From: Rhodospirillales bacterium 70-18
GTDB lineage: Bacteria > Pseudomonadota > Alphaproteobacteria > Acetobacterales > Acetobacteraceae
Assembly: GCA_001899585.1 (NCBI GenBank)
Contig: MKWE01000047.1
Span: 124,001-188,000, forward strand
Direction of reading: 5' to 3'
Length of the DNA: 64,000 bases
In this document: positions 34,000-43,050 of the stretch, one piece after another
Numbering within the stretch: the stretch's first letter is position 1
Layout of the letters: each line of letters begins with the position of its first letter
Made by a program: the position numbers and the translations under genes
Notes under the pieces: model-generated
What the model was told of the DNA's origin: nothing
Seen by the model: only the letters and a program-made list of their open reading frames with translations
Database searches by the model: none

Positions 34000-35618
34000 C
34001 ATGCCGCCCTGGCCAACTGCCGCCCCCGCAGCATATCCGCGCATTTCTCGCCGATCATGATGCAGGCGGCATTGGTGTTGCCCGAAACCATCGTCGGCAT
34101 GATCGACGCATCTGCCACCCGCAGCCCGTCGATGCCATGCACCCGCAACTGGTCGTCCACCACGGCCATGCTGTCATGGCCCATCTTCGCCGTGCCGATC
34201 GGGTGATAGATCGTGCTGCCATAGGCGCGCGCATAGTCCAGCCACTCCGCGTCGCTCTGCGTGCCGGGCCCGGGCAGATACTCGCTGGCGATGAAGCGCT
34301 GCATCACCGGCCGCCCGGCGATCCGCCGCCCCAGCTTCAGCCCCTCGATCAGCGTCGCGCGGTCCAGCTCGGTGGCCAGGTAGTTGGGGTGGATCGCCGG
34401 CGGCGCCTTGGGGTCGGGCGATTTCAGCAGGATCTCGCCCCGGCTTTCCGGCCGCAACTGGCACACGTTCTGGGTGAAGCCGGAGAACTTGTGCAACCCC
34501 TCCGAGGGCCGGTCGGCCGAGAAGCCGATGAAGTGGAACTGGATGTCCGGCGAGGCCAGCTCCGGCCGCGTGCGGGTGAAAATCCCCACCTGCCCGGCGC
34601 TGGCGGTCAGCGGCCCGCCGCGGGTCAGCAGGTACTGCACCCCCATCCTGGCCATGCGCAAATTGCTCATCATGATGTCGTTCACCGTGATGGGCTGGGT
34701 GCATTTATAGACGAAGCGCACCTGGTAGTGGTCCTGCAGGTTCCGCCCCACCCCCGGCAGGTCGTGCGTCACCGCCACCCCCATGTCGGTCAGGTGCTGC
34801 GCCGCCCCCACGCCCGACAGCATCAGCAATTGCGGCGAATTCACCGCGCCGCCGCACAGGATCACCTCGCGGGTAGCGCGCACCGTGACACTCTCGCCGC
34901 CATGGCTGAACGCCACCCCCACCGCCCGCTTGCCGGCGAACAGGATGCGCTCGGCGAGCGCCCGGGTGATCACCCGCAGGTTGGGCCGCTTCATCGCCGG
35001 CTTCAGGAACGCCACCGCGGCCGAGCAGCGCCGCCCGTTGCGGATCGTGGTCTGGTAGTAGCCGACGCCCTCCTGGGTGGGGCCGTTATAGTCGTCGTTG
35101 CGCGGAATGCCGATCTCGGTCGCCGCCTGTAGATACGCCTCCGAGAGCGGGTTGCGGTCGTTGAAGTCGGTCACGGTCAGCGCCCCGTCCCGCCCGCGCA
35201 GCCCGCCGGCATCGCCGCCGCCCACCCGGCCCTCGGAGCGCTTGAAATACGGCAGCACGTCGTCGAACGACCAGCCGACATTGCCCAGCTGGCGCCACTG
35301 GTCATAATCCTCCGGCTGGCCGCGCACATACAGCAGCCCGTTGATCGAGGACGAGCCGCCCAGCACCTTGCCGCGCGGCCAGAAAATCTTGCGCCCGCCC
35401 AGGCCGGGGTCCGGCTCGGTCTCGTAGCACCAGTTCACCGAGGGGTCGGCAATGGTCTTGCCGTAGCCGATCGGGATGTGGATCCAGATGTTGCGGTCCG
35501 GCCCGCCGGCCTCCAGCACCACCACGCGCACCGAGGGGTCCTCGCTCAGCCTGGCCGCCAGCACGCAGCCGGCCGAGCCCGCGCCCACCACCACGTAATC
35601 CGCCTCGATCGTCTCCAT
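33999..35618 (-). CDS. GMC family FAD-dependent oxidoreductase (choline/alcohol dehydrogenase type)
   Basis: 539 residues. N-terminal FAD loop 'VVVGAGSAGCVLAARLSED', GMC signature 1 'PRGKVLGGSSSINGLLYVRG', signature 2 'GGAVNSPQLLMLSGVG' and the C-terminal catalytic 'HPIGTAKMG' His with 'VADASIMPTMVSGNTNA' Asn. It oxidises an alcohol to an aldehyde. ATG 35618; the divergent kinase gene begins only 48 bases away, so a shared regulatory region is likely. Ends inside repeat B3's outer edge. Confidence 0.93.
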   Translation of the reverse strand: METIEADYVVVGAGSAGCVLAARLSEDPSVRVVVLEAGGPDRNIWIHIPIGYGKTIADPSVNWCYETEPDPGLGGRKIFWPRGKVLGGSSSINGLLYVRGQPEDYDQWRQLGNVGWSFDDVLPYFKRSEGRVGGGDAGGLRGRDGALTVTDFNDRNPLSEAYLQAATEIGIPRNDDYNGPTQEGVGYYQTTIRNGRRCSAAVAFLKPAMKRPNLRVITRALAERILFAGKRAVGVAFSHGGESVTVRATREVILCGGAVNSPQLLMLSGVGAAQHLTDMGVAVTHDLPGVGRNLQDHYQVRFVYKCTQPITVNDIMMSNLRMARMGVQYLLTRGGPLTASAGQVGIFTRTRPELASPDIQFHFIGFSADRPSEGLHKFSGFTQNVCQLRPESRGEILLKSPDPKAPPAIHPNYLATELDRATLIEGLKLGRRIAGRPVMQRFIASEYLPGPGTQSDAEWLDYARAYGSTIYHPIGTAKMGHDSMAVVDDQLRVHGIDGLRVADASIMPTMVSGNTNAACIMIGEKCADMLRGRQLARAA

Positions 35619-35666
35619 TCCGGCCCTCCCGTTGCCACATCGCGTGCCGCCGCACAGGATGACGCC

Positions 35667-36677
35667 ATGGGAGAGATTGCGCCACCCGAGGAAATTCTCG
35701 CCGGCCTGCGCCACATGCGCCTGTGGCACGGCGAGCCGGTGCTGGGTGAGCCGCTCACCGGCGGCGTGTCGTCCGACATCTGGCGTATCGACCTGCCGGG
35801 CGGCCCGGTCTGCGTGAAGCGGGCGCTGGCGAAACTGCGCGTGGCCGCCGACTGGCGCGCGCCGGTGTCGCGCAACCTGTACGAGGCGCGCTGGATGCGC
35901 CGGGCCAACGCCGCCGTGCCGGGCAGCGCCCCCGCGCTGCTGGGCCAGGACGAGGCCACCGGCGCACTCGCCATGGAATTCCTGCCGGCCGCCGACCACC
36001 CGCTCTGGAAGGCGCTGCTGCGCGACGGCCATGCCGACCCGGCCTTCGCGGCGGCGGTCGGCGCGCGACTCGTCCGCATCCACGCCGCCACCGCCGCCGA
36101 TCCGGCCACCGCCGCCGAGTTCCCAACCGACTCGATCTTCTACGACATCCGCCTGGAACCCTACCTGGTCGCCACCGCCACCCGCCACCCGGACCGCGCC
36201 GACGCCCTGCACGCCCTGGTCGCCGCCACCCGGGCCAACAAGCGCGCCCTGGTGCACGGCGATGTCAGCCCGAAGAACATCCTGGCCGGCCCGCGCGGCC
36301 CGGTCTTCCTCGACGCCGAGTGCGCCTGGTGGGGCGACCCGGCCTTCGACCTCGCCTTCTGCCTCAACCACCTGCTGCTGAAATGCCTCTGGACCCCCGC
36401 CGCCGCCCCAGGCTTCCTGGCCTGCTTCGCCGCCCTGGCCGCGGCCTACCGCGCCGGCATCGCGTGGGAGGCGCCGGCGGCCCTGGAAGCCCGCGCCGCC
36501 CGCCTGCTGCCCGGCCTGCTGCTGGCGCGGGTGGATGGCAAGTCGCCGGCGGAGTACATCACCACCGATGCCGACAAGGCCCATGTCCGCCGCGCCGCCC
36601 GCGCCCTGCTGGCCGCGCCCCGCGACCGCCTGGACCAGATCGCCGCCGCCTGGAGAGAGGAAACCGCCACCCCATGA
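35667..36677 (+). CDS. Aminoglycoside-phosphotransferase/choline-kinase-like small-molecule kinase
   Basis: 336 residues with the kinase motifs of the APH fold: 'GGVSSDIWRID' (nucleotide loop), 'VCVKRALAKL' (Lys), the catalytic loop 'LVHGDVSPKNILAG' (H-G-D, N) and 'VFLDAECAWWGDPAFDLAF' (D). Resembles methylthioribose-kinase-like enzymes rather than antibiotic-resistance proteins. It starts the plus-strand operon with the enolase-like and dehydrogenase genes, 10 bases from the former, and probably phosphorylates a hydroxyl group of their shared substrate; this is inference. Confidence 0.82.
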   Translation: MGEIAPPEEILAGLRHMRLWHGEPVLGEPLTGGVSSDIWRIDLPGGPVCVKRALAKLRVAADWRAPVSRNLYEARWMRRANAAVPGSAPALLGQDEATGALAMEFLPAADHPLWKALLRDGHADPAFAAAVGARLVRIHAATAADPATAAEFPTDSIFYDIRLEPYLVATATRHPDRADALHALVAATRANKRALVHGDVSPKNILAGPRGPVFLDAECAWWGDPAFDLAFCLNHLLLKCLWTPAAAPGFLACFAALAAAYRAGIAWEAPAALEARAARLLPGLLLARVDGKSPAEYITTDADKAHVRRAARALLAAPRDRLDQIAAAWREETATP

Positions 36678-36687
36678 GAGGCCCAAG

Positions 36688-37977
36688 ATGAGCGACACCG
36701 AGATCGTCTACGTCCACGGCCGCCGCGTGTGGGACAGCCGCGGCCGCCCCACCGTGGAGGCGGAGATACTGCTCTCCGGCGGCGCCGTCGGCCGCGCCAT
36801 CGCGCCCGCCGGGGCCTCCACCGGCTCCGGTGAGGCGCTGGACCTGCGCGACGGCGGCACCGCCTTCGGCGGCTACGGCGTGACCAAGGCGGTGGACAAC
36901 ATCAACGACGCCATCACCGAGGAGATCCTGGGCCGCGACGCCGCCGACCAAGCTGGGCTGGACGCGGCGATGATCAAGCTGGACGGCACCCCCGCCCGCA
37001 CGAAACTCGGCGGCAACGCCATCCTCGCCGTCTCCATGGCCGCCGCCCACGCCGTCGCCGCCGAGGCCGGGCGCCCGCTCTACCGCCATCTCGGCGGCGC
37101 GGACGCCACACTGCTGCCGCTGCCGCAGATCCAGATCTTCGGCGGCGGCGCCCATGCCGGCCGGCGGGTGGACATCCAGGACTTCATGGTGATGTGCCCC
37201 GCCGCCGCCAGCTTCGCCCAGGCGCTGGACTGGACCGCCGAGGTCTACCGCGCCGCCGGCACGCTGATGGCGGAAGCCGGCACGCTGCAGGGCGTGGCCG
37301 ACGAGGGCGGCTGGTGGCCGGCCTTCGCCACCAACGAACAGGCGCTGGAAATGCTGGTCCGCGCCATCGAGCGCGCCGGCTACGTGCCAGGCGAGCAGGT
37401 CGCCATCGCGCTCGACATCGCCGCCAGCGAGTTCGGCGCCAAGGGCCGCTACAAGCTCGGCCTCGAAGGCCGCGAGCTGGACAGCGACGGCATGGGCGAA
37501 ATGCTGTCCGGCTGGATCGACCGCTACCCGATCGCCTCCATCGAGGACCCGCTGGCGGAGGACGACGCCGCCGGCTTCGCCGCCTTCACCCGCGCCGTCG
37601 GCCACAAGGTGCAGGTGGTCGGCGACGATTTCCTGGTCACCGAGGCCGCCCGCATCCACGCCGCCAGCGCCCAGGGTGCGGCCAACACCGTGCTGATCAA
37701 GCCCAACCAGCGCGGCACGCTGACCGAGACCAAGGCCGCCTGGGACGCCGCGAAGGCATGCGGCTACGCAGGCATCGTCTCCGCCCGCTCCGGCGAGACC
37801 GAGGACGTGACCATCGTCCACCTGGCCATCGGCTGGGGCACCGGCCAGCTCAAGGTGGGCAGCTTCGCGCGCAGCGAGCGCATGGCCAAATGGAACGAGG
37901 TGCTGCGCATCGAGGAGGCGCTCGGCCCCATTGGCCGCTTCGCCGGCGGCAGCGTGCTGGGGCGCAACACGCCGTGA
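36688..37977 (+). CDS. Divergent enolase paralogue with changed active-site residues
   Basis: 429 residues, full enolase length and architecture ('SRGRPTVEAEILL', 'GGAHAG', 'ADEGGWWP', 'LDIAASEF', 'SIEDPLAEDDAAGF', 'LIKPNQRGTLTET', 'RIEEAL'). Metal ligands and the catalytic Lys are kept. Compared with housekeeping enolase from memory, three active-site motifs differ: SGASTG is AGASTG, QEFM is QDFM (the catalytic-loop Glu), and SHRSGETED is SARSGETED (His to Ala). So it probably dehydrates a 2-phosphoglycerate analogue rather than serving glycolysis. Its stop overlaps the dehydrogenase start (GTGA), and the kinase gene is 10 bases upstream. Confidence 0.85.
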   Translation: MSDTEIVYVHGRRVWDSRGRPTVEAEILLSGGAVGRAIAPAGASTGSGEALDLRDGGTAFGGYGVTKAVDNINDAITEEILGRDAADQAGLDAAMIKLDGTPARTKLGGNAILAVSMAAAHAVAAEAGRPLYRHLGGADATLLPLPQIQIFGGGAHAGRRVDIQDFMVMCPAAASFAQALDWTAEVYRAAGTLMAEAGTLQGVADEGGWWPAFATNEQALEMLVRAIERAGYVPGEQVAIALDIAASEFGAKGRYKLGLEGRELDSDGMGEMLSGWIDRYPIASIEDPLAEDDAAGFAAFTRAVGHKVQVVGDDFLVTEAARIHAASAQGAANTVLIKPNQRGTLTETKAAWDAAKACGYAGIVSARSGETEDVTIVHLAIGWGTGQLKVGSFARSERMAKWNEVLRIEEALGPIGRFAGGSVLGRNTP

Positions 37978-38909
37978 AGGTGGTCTTCCACTACGCCGCC
38001 GGCCCCGCCCTGGCGGCCCGCCTCGCCGCCCTGGACGGGCTGGAGGTGACGGTCTGCCCCGAGGACGACGCCGCCGGCTTCCGCGCCGCGATGCGGGGGG
38101 CGGACGTGCTGTGGCACGTGCTCAGCCCCTGCACCGCGGCGGTGATCGAGGGCGCCCCCCGGCTGCGGCTGATCCAGAAGATCGGCGTCGGCGTGAACAC
38201 CATCGACCTCGCCGCCGCCGCCGCCCGCGCCATCCCGGTCTGCAACCTGCCCGGCACCAACGCCCCGGCGGTGGCCGAGATGACCCTGCTGCTGATGCTC
38301 GCCGCCCTGCGCCGCCTGCCCGCCTTCGACGCCGCCCTGCGCGCCGGCACCTGGGCGGCGGCGCCGGCGGTGCAGGACTCGCTGGGCGAACTCGGCGGCC
38401 GCACCGTCGGCCTGGTCGGCTACGGCGCGGTGCCGCGCGCGCTGGCGCCGGTGTTGCGGGCGATGGGGTGCCGGGTGCTCTACACGGCGCGCGAAAACCG
38501 CCCGGATTCACCCGATGAATGCGTCGATTTCTGGTCATTATTGGCCGAATCCGACTTGGTTTCGCTGCATCTGCCGCTCACCCCGCAGACCGCCAGGCTG
38601 ATCGACGCCGCCGCCATCGCGCGCATGAAGCCCGGCGCGGTGCTGGTCAACACCGCCCGCGGCGGGCTGGTGGACCAGGACGCGCTGGCCGCCGCCCTCG
38701 CCTGCGGCCGGCTCGGCGCTGCGGGCCTGGACGTGTTCGCCGATGAGCCGGCCAGTGCCGACAACCCGCTGTTCCGCCTGCGGAATGTCGTCGTCACCCC
38801 GCATGTCGCCTGGCTCACCACCGGCACCTTCGACCGCAGCCTCGCCCTGGCCGCCGAAAACTGCCGCCGGCTGGCCGCCGGCGAGGCGCTGCTGCACCGC
38901 GTGCAGTGA
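37974..38909 (+). CDS. D-isomer-specific 2-hydroxyacid dehydrogenase
   Basis: 311 residues. NAD-binding 'GRTVGLVGYGAVPRAL', substrate/catalytic 'VNTARGGLVDQDAL' (Arg), 'GAAGLDVFADEP' (Glu) and 'VVVTPHVAWLTT' (His) are present; 'GVGVNTIDLAAA' is the usual loop after strand 4. It reduces a 2-oxo acid or oxidises a 2-hydroxy acid. The GTG start overlaps the enolase stop, so the products are made together; it may reduce the keto acid released from the enol-phosphate. The stop falls inside a 14-bp tandem duplication. Confidence 0.88.
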   Translation: MKVVFHYAAGPALAARLAALDGLEVTVCPEDDAAGFRAAMRGADVLWHVLSPCTAAVIEGAPRLRLIQKIGVGVNTIDLAAAAARAIPVCNLPGTNAPAVAEMTLLLMLAALRRLPAFDAALRAGTWAAAPAVQDSLGELGGRTVGLVGYGAVPRALAPVLRAMGCRVLYTARENRPDSPDECVDFWSLLAESDLVSLHLPLTPQTARLIDAAAIARMKPGAVLVNTARGGLVDQDALAAALACGRLGAAGLDVFADEPASADNPLFRLRNVVVTPHVAWLTTGTFDRSLALAAENCRRLAAGEALLHRVQ

Positions 38910-38938
38910 CCCGCTTGCAGTGACCCGCTTGCAGTGAG
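38902..38938. repeat. 14-bp tandem repeat at the dehydrogenase stop
   Basis: TGCAGTGACCCGCT occurs twice exactly (38902-38915, 38916-38929) and a third time in part (38930-38937), each containing an in-frame-like TGA. Probably a slippage product; no function apparent. Confidence 0.8.
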
Positions 38939-39033
38939 GGGGGTTTCGGCATCCGCGCGTCACGGCGTAGACTGCGGAACGACCAGGGGAGAGCCCGTGC
39001 GACCGCGCCGGGCAGCATGAAGGGCCACCACCG

Positions 39034-40224
39034 ATGAAAGGCACCTGGCAACCGGGCGAGTTGCGCACGCTGGGCCTGATATCGGGCGCGCACCTGGTCA
39101 GCCATTTCCACATGCTGGTGTTCCCGCCGCTGTTCGAACTGCTGCGCCGGCGGATGGGCGTGGGGTTCGTGGAGCTGGGGCTGGCGATCACCGTGTTCAG
39201 CGTGGTCTCGGGCCTGTTGCAGGCGCCGGCCGGCTTCGCGGTGGACCGCTACGGGCCGCGCCGGGTGCTGATCGCCGGGCTGCTGGTGGGTGGCATGTCG
39301 TTCGTGCTGTTCGGCCTCACGCTGTCCTATCCGTGGATGCTGGTGGCCGCCGCCGCTGCCGGACTGGCCAATTGCGTCTATCACCCGTCCGACTACGCCA
39401 TCCTGTCCTCGGGTATCGGCGAGGCGCGGATGGGGCGCGCTTTTTCCATCCACACCTTCTCCGGCTATTTCGGCGGCGCCATCGCGCCCTTCGCCATGCT
39501 GCTGGCGGCCGACCGGCTGGGCCTGTCCGGCGCCATCATCCTGGCCGGCCTGCTCGGCCCGCTGGCCGCCCTGCCGCTGCTGCTGATGCGCCAGGCGCCG
39601 GCCCAGGCCCGCGCCGCGCGGCGTGGCGGGCCGGTTTCCAACCGCTCGCTCCTGACGCCCACGGTGGTGTCGCTGATCGTGTTCTTCACCGTGCTGGGGC
39701 TGTCGATCGGCGGCATCAGCAATTTCTCGGTGGTGGCGCTGCATGCGCTGTACGGCACGGTGCTGAGCTTGGCCAACGCGGCGCTGACCGCCTTCCTGCT
39801 GATGAGCGCCTTCGGCGTGCTGGCCGGCGGCTACATCGCCGACAAGACGCGCCGGCACGGCGACGTGGCGGCGATCGGTTTCGGCCTGACGGCGGTGCTG
39901 ATCCTGGTGGTCGGCACCGTCGCCCTGCCCGCCCCGGCGCTGGTGGGCACCATGGGGCTGGCCGGCTTCATGTCGGGCATGATCATGCCCTCGCGCGACA
40001 TGCTGGTGCGCGCCGCCGCGCCGCCGGGCGCCGAGGGGCGGGTGTTCGGCATCGTCTCCACCGGCTTCAACATCGGCGGCATCGTCGGCCCGATGCTGTT
40101 CGGCTTCATCATGGACCGCGGCGCGCCGTTCTGGGTGTTCGGCGGCTCGGTCGTCTTCATGCTTTCCACCTGCCTCATCGCCCTGGTCAGCGAGCGCCGC
40201 ACCCGCGCCGTCGCGGCCGAATAA
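39034..40224 (+). CDS. MFS transporter (fosmidomycin-resistance-like)
   Basis: 396 residues, twelve predicted helices. '[16 protein letters not shown]', '[13 protein letters not shown]' (motif A) and '[13 protein letters not shown]' are features of the Fsr-like MFS branch. It lies 125 bases after the kinase-enolase-dehydrogenase genes on the same strand and may import their substrate or export a product. Substrate unknown. Confidence 0.85.
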   Translation: MKGTWQPGELRTLGLISGAHLVSHFHMLVFPPLFELLRRRMGVGFVELGLAITVFSVVSGLLQAPAGFAVDRYGPRRVLIAGLLVGGMSFVLFGLTLSYPWMLVAAAAAGLANCVYHPSDYAILSSGIGEARMGRAFSIHTFSGYFGGAIAPFAMLLAADRLGLSGAIILAGLLGPLAALPLLLMRQAPAQARAARRGGPVSNRSLLTPTVVSLIVFFTVLGLSIGGISNFSVVALHALYGTVLSLANAALTAFLLMSAFGVLAGGYIADKTRRHGDVAAIGFGLTAVLILVVGTVALPAPALVGTMGLAGFMSGMIMPSRDMLVRAAAPPGAEGRVFGIVSTGFNIGGIVGPMLFGFIMDRGAPFWVFGGSVVFMLSTCLIALVSERRTRAVAAE

Positions 40225-40246
40225 CCAACCGACAGGAGCAACGCCC

Positions 40247-40552
40247 ATGGCCCGCATCGGCATCATGGTGGATTTTCGCGTCAAGCCTGGATGCTGGGAG
40301 GCGTTCAACGCCCATATCCGCACCCACGCCGCCGCCACCCTGGCCGAGGAGCCGGGCTGCGAGCGGTTCGACGTGCTGCAGCCGCTCGGCGCCGACGGCA
40401 AGCCCGACCACGGCCGCATCATGCTGTGCGAAATCTACCGCGACATGGCCGCCTTCGACGCCCATCGCGCCAACCCGCGCATGCCCAGCGTGGCCGCCGG
40501 CTCGAAGGACCTGCTGGCCGGGCGCGAACTGACGGTGTGCGAACTGGCCTAA
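40247..40552 (+). CDS. Antibiotic biosynthesis monooxygenase (ABM) domain protein
   Basis: 101 residues, a single ferredoxin-like ABM barrel: 'VDFRVKPGCWEAFNAHI', 'PGCERFDVLQP' and 'EIYRDMAAFDAH' fit the family. Members oxidise quinone-like or other small molecules or simply bind them. ACAGGAG ribosome site upstream of the ATG; 22 bases after the MFS gene, so likely co-transcribed. Confidence 0.85.
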   Translation: MARIGIMVDFRVKPGCWEAFNAHIRTHAAATLAEEPGCERFDVLQPLGADGKPDHGRIMLCEIYRDMAAFDAHRANPRMPSVAAGSKDLLAGRELTVCELA

Positions 40553-40565
40553 CCCGCCCGCCCAG

Positions 40566-40943
40566 ATGGTCGCCAGCGAGGGGTTCGCCGACTTCCTGCG
40601 CGAGCGGCTGGCACCGCTCGGGCAGGTGACGCTGCGGCGGATGTTCGGCAAGACGGGCGTGTTCTGCCACGGGCTGATGTTCGCCATGGTGGCGGACGAC
40701 ACGCTCTACCTGCGGGTGGACGACGGCAACCGGACGCTGTTCGCGGAAGCCGCGTCCGCGCCACCGCTCAACTACGCCAAGCAGGGCCGGATGATCGACC
40801 TCGCCTTCTGGCAGCCGCCCGAGCGGCTGCTCGACGAGCCGGACGAGCTGCTGCAATGGGCCCGGGCGGCGCTGGCCGCCGCCGGGCGGGTCGCGGCCGC
40901 GCGCGAACGGGTGGCGCCGCGCCGCTCTCGCCCGGCGCGGTAG
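40566..40943 (+). CDS. TfoX N-terminal domain protein
   Basis: 125 residues with the TfoX_N core 'VTLRRMFGKTGVFCHGLMFAMV', 'TLYLRVDD' and 'LNYAKQGRMIDLAFWQ'. No TfoX C-terminal half, so not a full competence regulator; many alphaproteobacteria have such single-domain proteins of unknown role. Ends in an Arg-rich tail. Follows the ABM gene by 13 bases. Confidence 0.82.
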   Translation: MVASEGFADFLRERLAPLGQVTLRRMFGKTGVFCHGLMFAMVADDTLYLRVDDGNRTLFAEAASAPPLNYAKQGRMIDLAFWQPPERLLDEPDELLQWARAALAAAGRVAAARERVAPRRSRPAR

Positions 40944-40955
40944 GGCCGCCGGCCG

Positions 40956-41741
40956 CTACAGCGTCAGGCCGCCATCCACGACGATGGTCTGGCCGGTGAC
41001 CATGCTGGCGCCGAAGCCGAGGAAGACGATCACCTCGGCCAGGTCCTCCGGCTCGCAGCGGCGCTTCAACGCGGCCTTTTCCATCGAGCTTTGCCGCTGC
41101 TCGTCGGTCCAGGCGATCTGCCAGGAGGAGTTCACCGCGCCCGGCGCGATGGCGTTCACCCGCACCTCCGGCCCCAGGCCGCGCGCCAGGTTCTTGGTCA
41201 GGCTGACCACCCCCGCCTTGGTCGCGCCATAGGCCATCGAGCTGCCGGCCGAGTTCAACCCGGCGATCGAGGCGGTGGAGACGATCGCGCCCTGGCTCTC
41301 CTTCAGGAAGGGGGCGGCCGCCTTGGAGCAGCGGAACACCCCGAGCAGGTTCACCTCCAGCACCGACCCCCACAGCTCCTCGGTGATCAGGTCCAGCCGC
41401 GACGGCGGGATCAGCGCGGTCACTCCCGGCGTGCCGGCGTTGTTGACCAGCAGGTCCAGCCGGCCGAGCCGCTGCACCGCGCTTTGCACCATCGCCTCGC
41501 ACTCGCCGGCCACGCCCACGTTGCCCGGCGCCTCGATCACGTTCAGCCCTTCCTGGCGCAGATTGGCCACTGCTTCCGGCCCGCGCGCGTCGCCGGCCAG
41601 GAAGTTGATGGCCACCGCGCAGCCGTTGCGCGCCAGCATGGTCGCCGTCGCCAGCCCGATGCCGGAGGCCGCCCCGGTCACCAGCGCCGCCTTGCCCGAC
41701 AGGTCGTACCGCAGCCTGTTGGCCGCGCTGAGGTTGGTCAT
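40956..41741 (-). CDS. Short-chain dehydrogenase/reductase (classical SDR)
   Basis: 261 residues. Cofactor loop 'VTGAASGIGLATA', 'LLVNNAGTPG', catalytic Ser in 'VSTASIAGLNS', Tyr-x3-Lys in 'AYGATKAGV' and the C-terminal 'TGQTIVVDGGLTL' are complete. NAD(P)-dependent; substrate unknown. Lies 42 bases downstream of the acyl-CoA dehydrogenase gene on the same strand, suggesting a beta-oxidation-like operon (two acyl-CoA dehydrogenases then a dehydrogenase). Confidence 0.9.
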   Translation of the reverse strand: MTNLSAANRLRYDLSGKAALVTGAASGIGLATATMLARNGCAVAINFLAGDARGPEAVANLRQEGLNVIEAPGNVGVAGECEAMVQSAVQRLGRLDLLVNNAGTPGVTALIPPSRLDLITEELWGSVLEVNLLGVFRCSKAAAPFLKESQGAIVSTASIAGLNSAGSSMAYGATKAGVVSLTKNLARGLGPEVRVNAIAPGAVNSSWQIAWTDEQRQSSMEKAALKRRCEPEDLAEVIVFLGFGASMVTGQTIVVDGGLTL

Positions 41742-41783
41742 GCCGTCATTCCCGAAATTGCCTGTTGTCGCGCTGCCGCCCCG

Positions 41784-42920
41784 TCAGAACAGGCTGCCCA
41801 TCTCCGACACGATCTTCTGGTGCGTATCGGCATCGCCGAACAGCATCTCCAGCATGGTCATGCGCTTGAAGTAGTGGCCGACCTTGTATTCCATCGTCAT
41901 GGCGATGCCGCCGTGCAGCTGCACGGCCTCCTGCCCCACATGCCGGCCGGAGCGGCCGATCTGCACCTTGGCGGCCGAGACCGAGCGGCGGCGGATGGTT
42001 TCGTCCTCGTCGGCGGCCATCATGGTGGCGAACATCGCCATGCTGCGTGCCTGCTCCAGCGCCACCAGCATGTCCACGCTGCGGTGCTGCAGCACCTGGA
42101 AGCTGCCGATCGCCCGGCCAAATTGCTGGCGGGTCTTCATGTAGTCCACGGTGATGTCGTGCATGCACTGCATCAGCCCCACCGCCTCGGCGCAGATGGC
42201 GGCGATCGCCTCGTCCACCACGCGCTCCACGCCGGGCAGCGCGCCGCCGGGGTCGCCCAGCACCGCCTCGGCCGGGGCGTTGGCGAAGGCCACCTCGGCC
42301 GCCCGCAGCCCGTCCTGCGTAGCGTAGCCCTTGCGCGACACGCCGGCGGCCGCCGCATCGACCAGGAACAGCCCGATGCCGGCCCGGTCGTGCCGGCCGC
42401 CGGCGGTGCGCGCGGTCACCAGCAGCTTGTCGGCGCAGTCGCCGTGCAGCACCACACTCTTCTCGCCGTTCAGCACCCAGCCGTCGCCGGCGCGGGTGGC
42501 GGTGGCCTGCACGTCGGACAGGTCGTAGCGGGAGAAGCGTTCCACATGCGCGAAGGCCAGCAGCAGCTTGCCGGCGGCGACCTGCGGCAGCAGCGCGTCC
42601 TGCTGCGCGGCGCTGCCCAGCCGGCGGACCAGCCCGCCGCCGAGGATGACGGTGGCCAGGAACGGCTCCAGCACCAGGCCGCGGCCGAACGCCTCCATCA
42701 CGATCATGGTTTCCACCGGCCCGCCGCCGAAGCCGCCATGCTCCTCGGCGAAGGGCAGGCCGAGCAGGCCGAGTTCGGCGAACTGCGCCCACATCGCCCG
42801 GCTCCAGCCGTCCTTCTCGGTGCGGGCCTTCTTGCGCTGCTCGAAATCGTAGCGGTCGGCGATCAGGCGATCGACGCTGTCCTTCAACAGGCGCTGGTCG
42901 TCGGTCAGGTCGAAATCCAT
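41784..42920 (-). CDS. Acyl-CoA dehydrogenase (second subunit-like)
   Basis: 378 residues. N-terminal 'FDLTDDQRLLKDSVDRL', the C-terminal flavin domain with 'RQQFGRAIGSFQVLQH' and 'QEAVQLHGGIAMTMEYKVGH', typical of ACAD proteins. The usual catalytic Glu lies near 'LHGG' in the family and cannot be assigned here with certainty. Paired with the ACAD at 43051, as in hetero-oligomeric steroid or side-chain ACADs. Starts at ATG 42920, upstream of repeat A4. Confidence 0.9.
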   Translation of the reverse strand: MDFDLTDDQRLLKDSVDRLIADRYDFEQRKKARTEKDGWSRAMWAQFAELGLLGLPFAEEHGGFGGGPVETMIVMEAFGRGLVLEPFLATVILGGGLVRRLGSAAQQDALLPQVAAGKLLLAFAHVERFSRYDLSDVQATATRAGDGWVLNGEKSVVLHGDCADKLLVTARTAGGRHDRAGIGLFLVDAAAAGVSRKGYATQDGLRAAEVAFANAPAEAVLGDPGGALPGVERVVDEAIAAICAEAVGLMQCMHDITVDYMKTRQQFGRAIGSFQVLQHRSVDMLVALEQARSMAMFATMMAADEDETIRRRSVSAAKVQIGRSGRHVGQEAVQLHGGIAMTMEYKVGHYFKRMTMLEMLFGDADTHQKIVSEMGSLF

Positions 42921-42963
42921 GTGGCATTTCCCCGGTCGGTAAGCAGACAAGCAAGCAAAGAAA

Positions 42964-43039
42964 CACATGGAGGCGGGGAGGCGGGGAGAAGCAGAAAGCC
43001 TTTCACTCTTGCCTCTCCCCGCCTCCCCGCCTCCATGTG
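42964..43039. repeat. Family A inverted repeat, copy A4 (perfect arms)
   Basis: Left arm 42964-42988 (CACATGGAGGCGGGGAGGCG, GGGAG) and right arm 43015-43039 are exactly complementary over 25 bases. It lies between two acyl-CoA dehydrogenase genes transcribed in the same direction, so it could weaken expression of the downstream gene or protect mRNA ends. Confidence 0.88.
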
Positions 43040-43050
43040 AATCTTCTTTC

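Noticed and set aside
35667..36677. Aminoglycoside resistance gene
   Set aside because: The kinase fold is shared, but the sequence resembles metabolic kinases and it is embedded in a catabolic operon.
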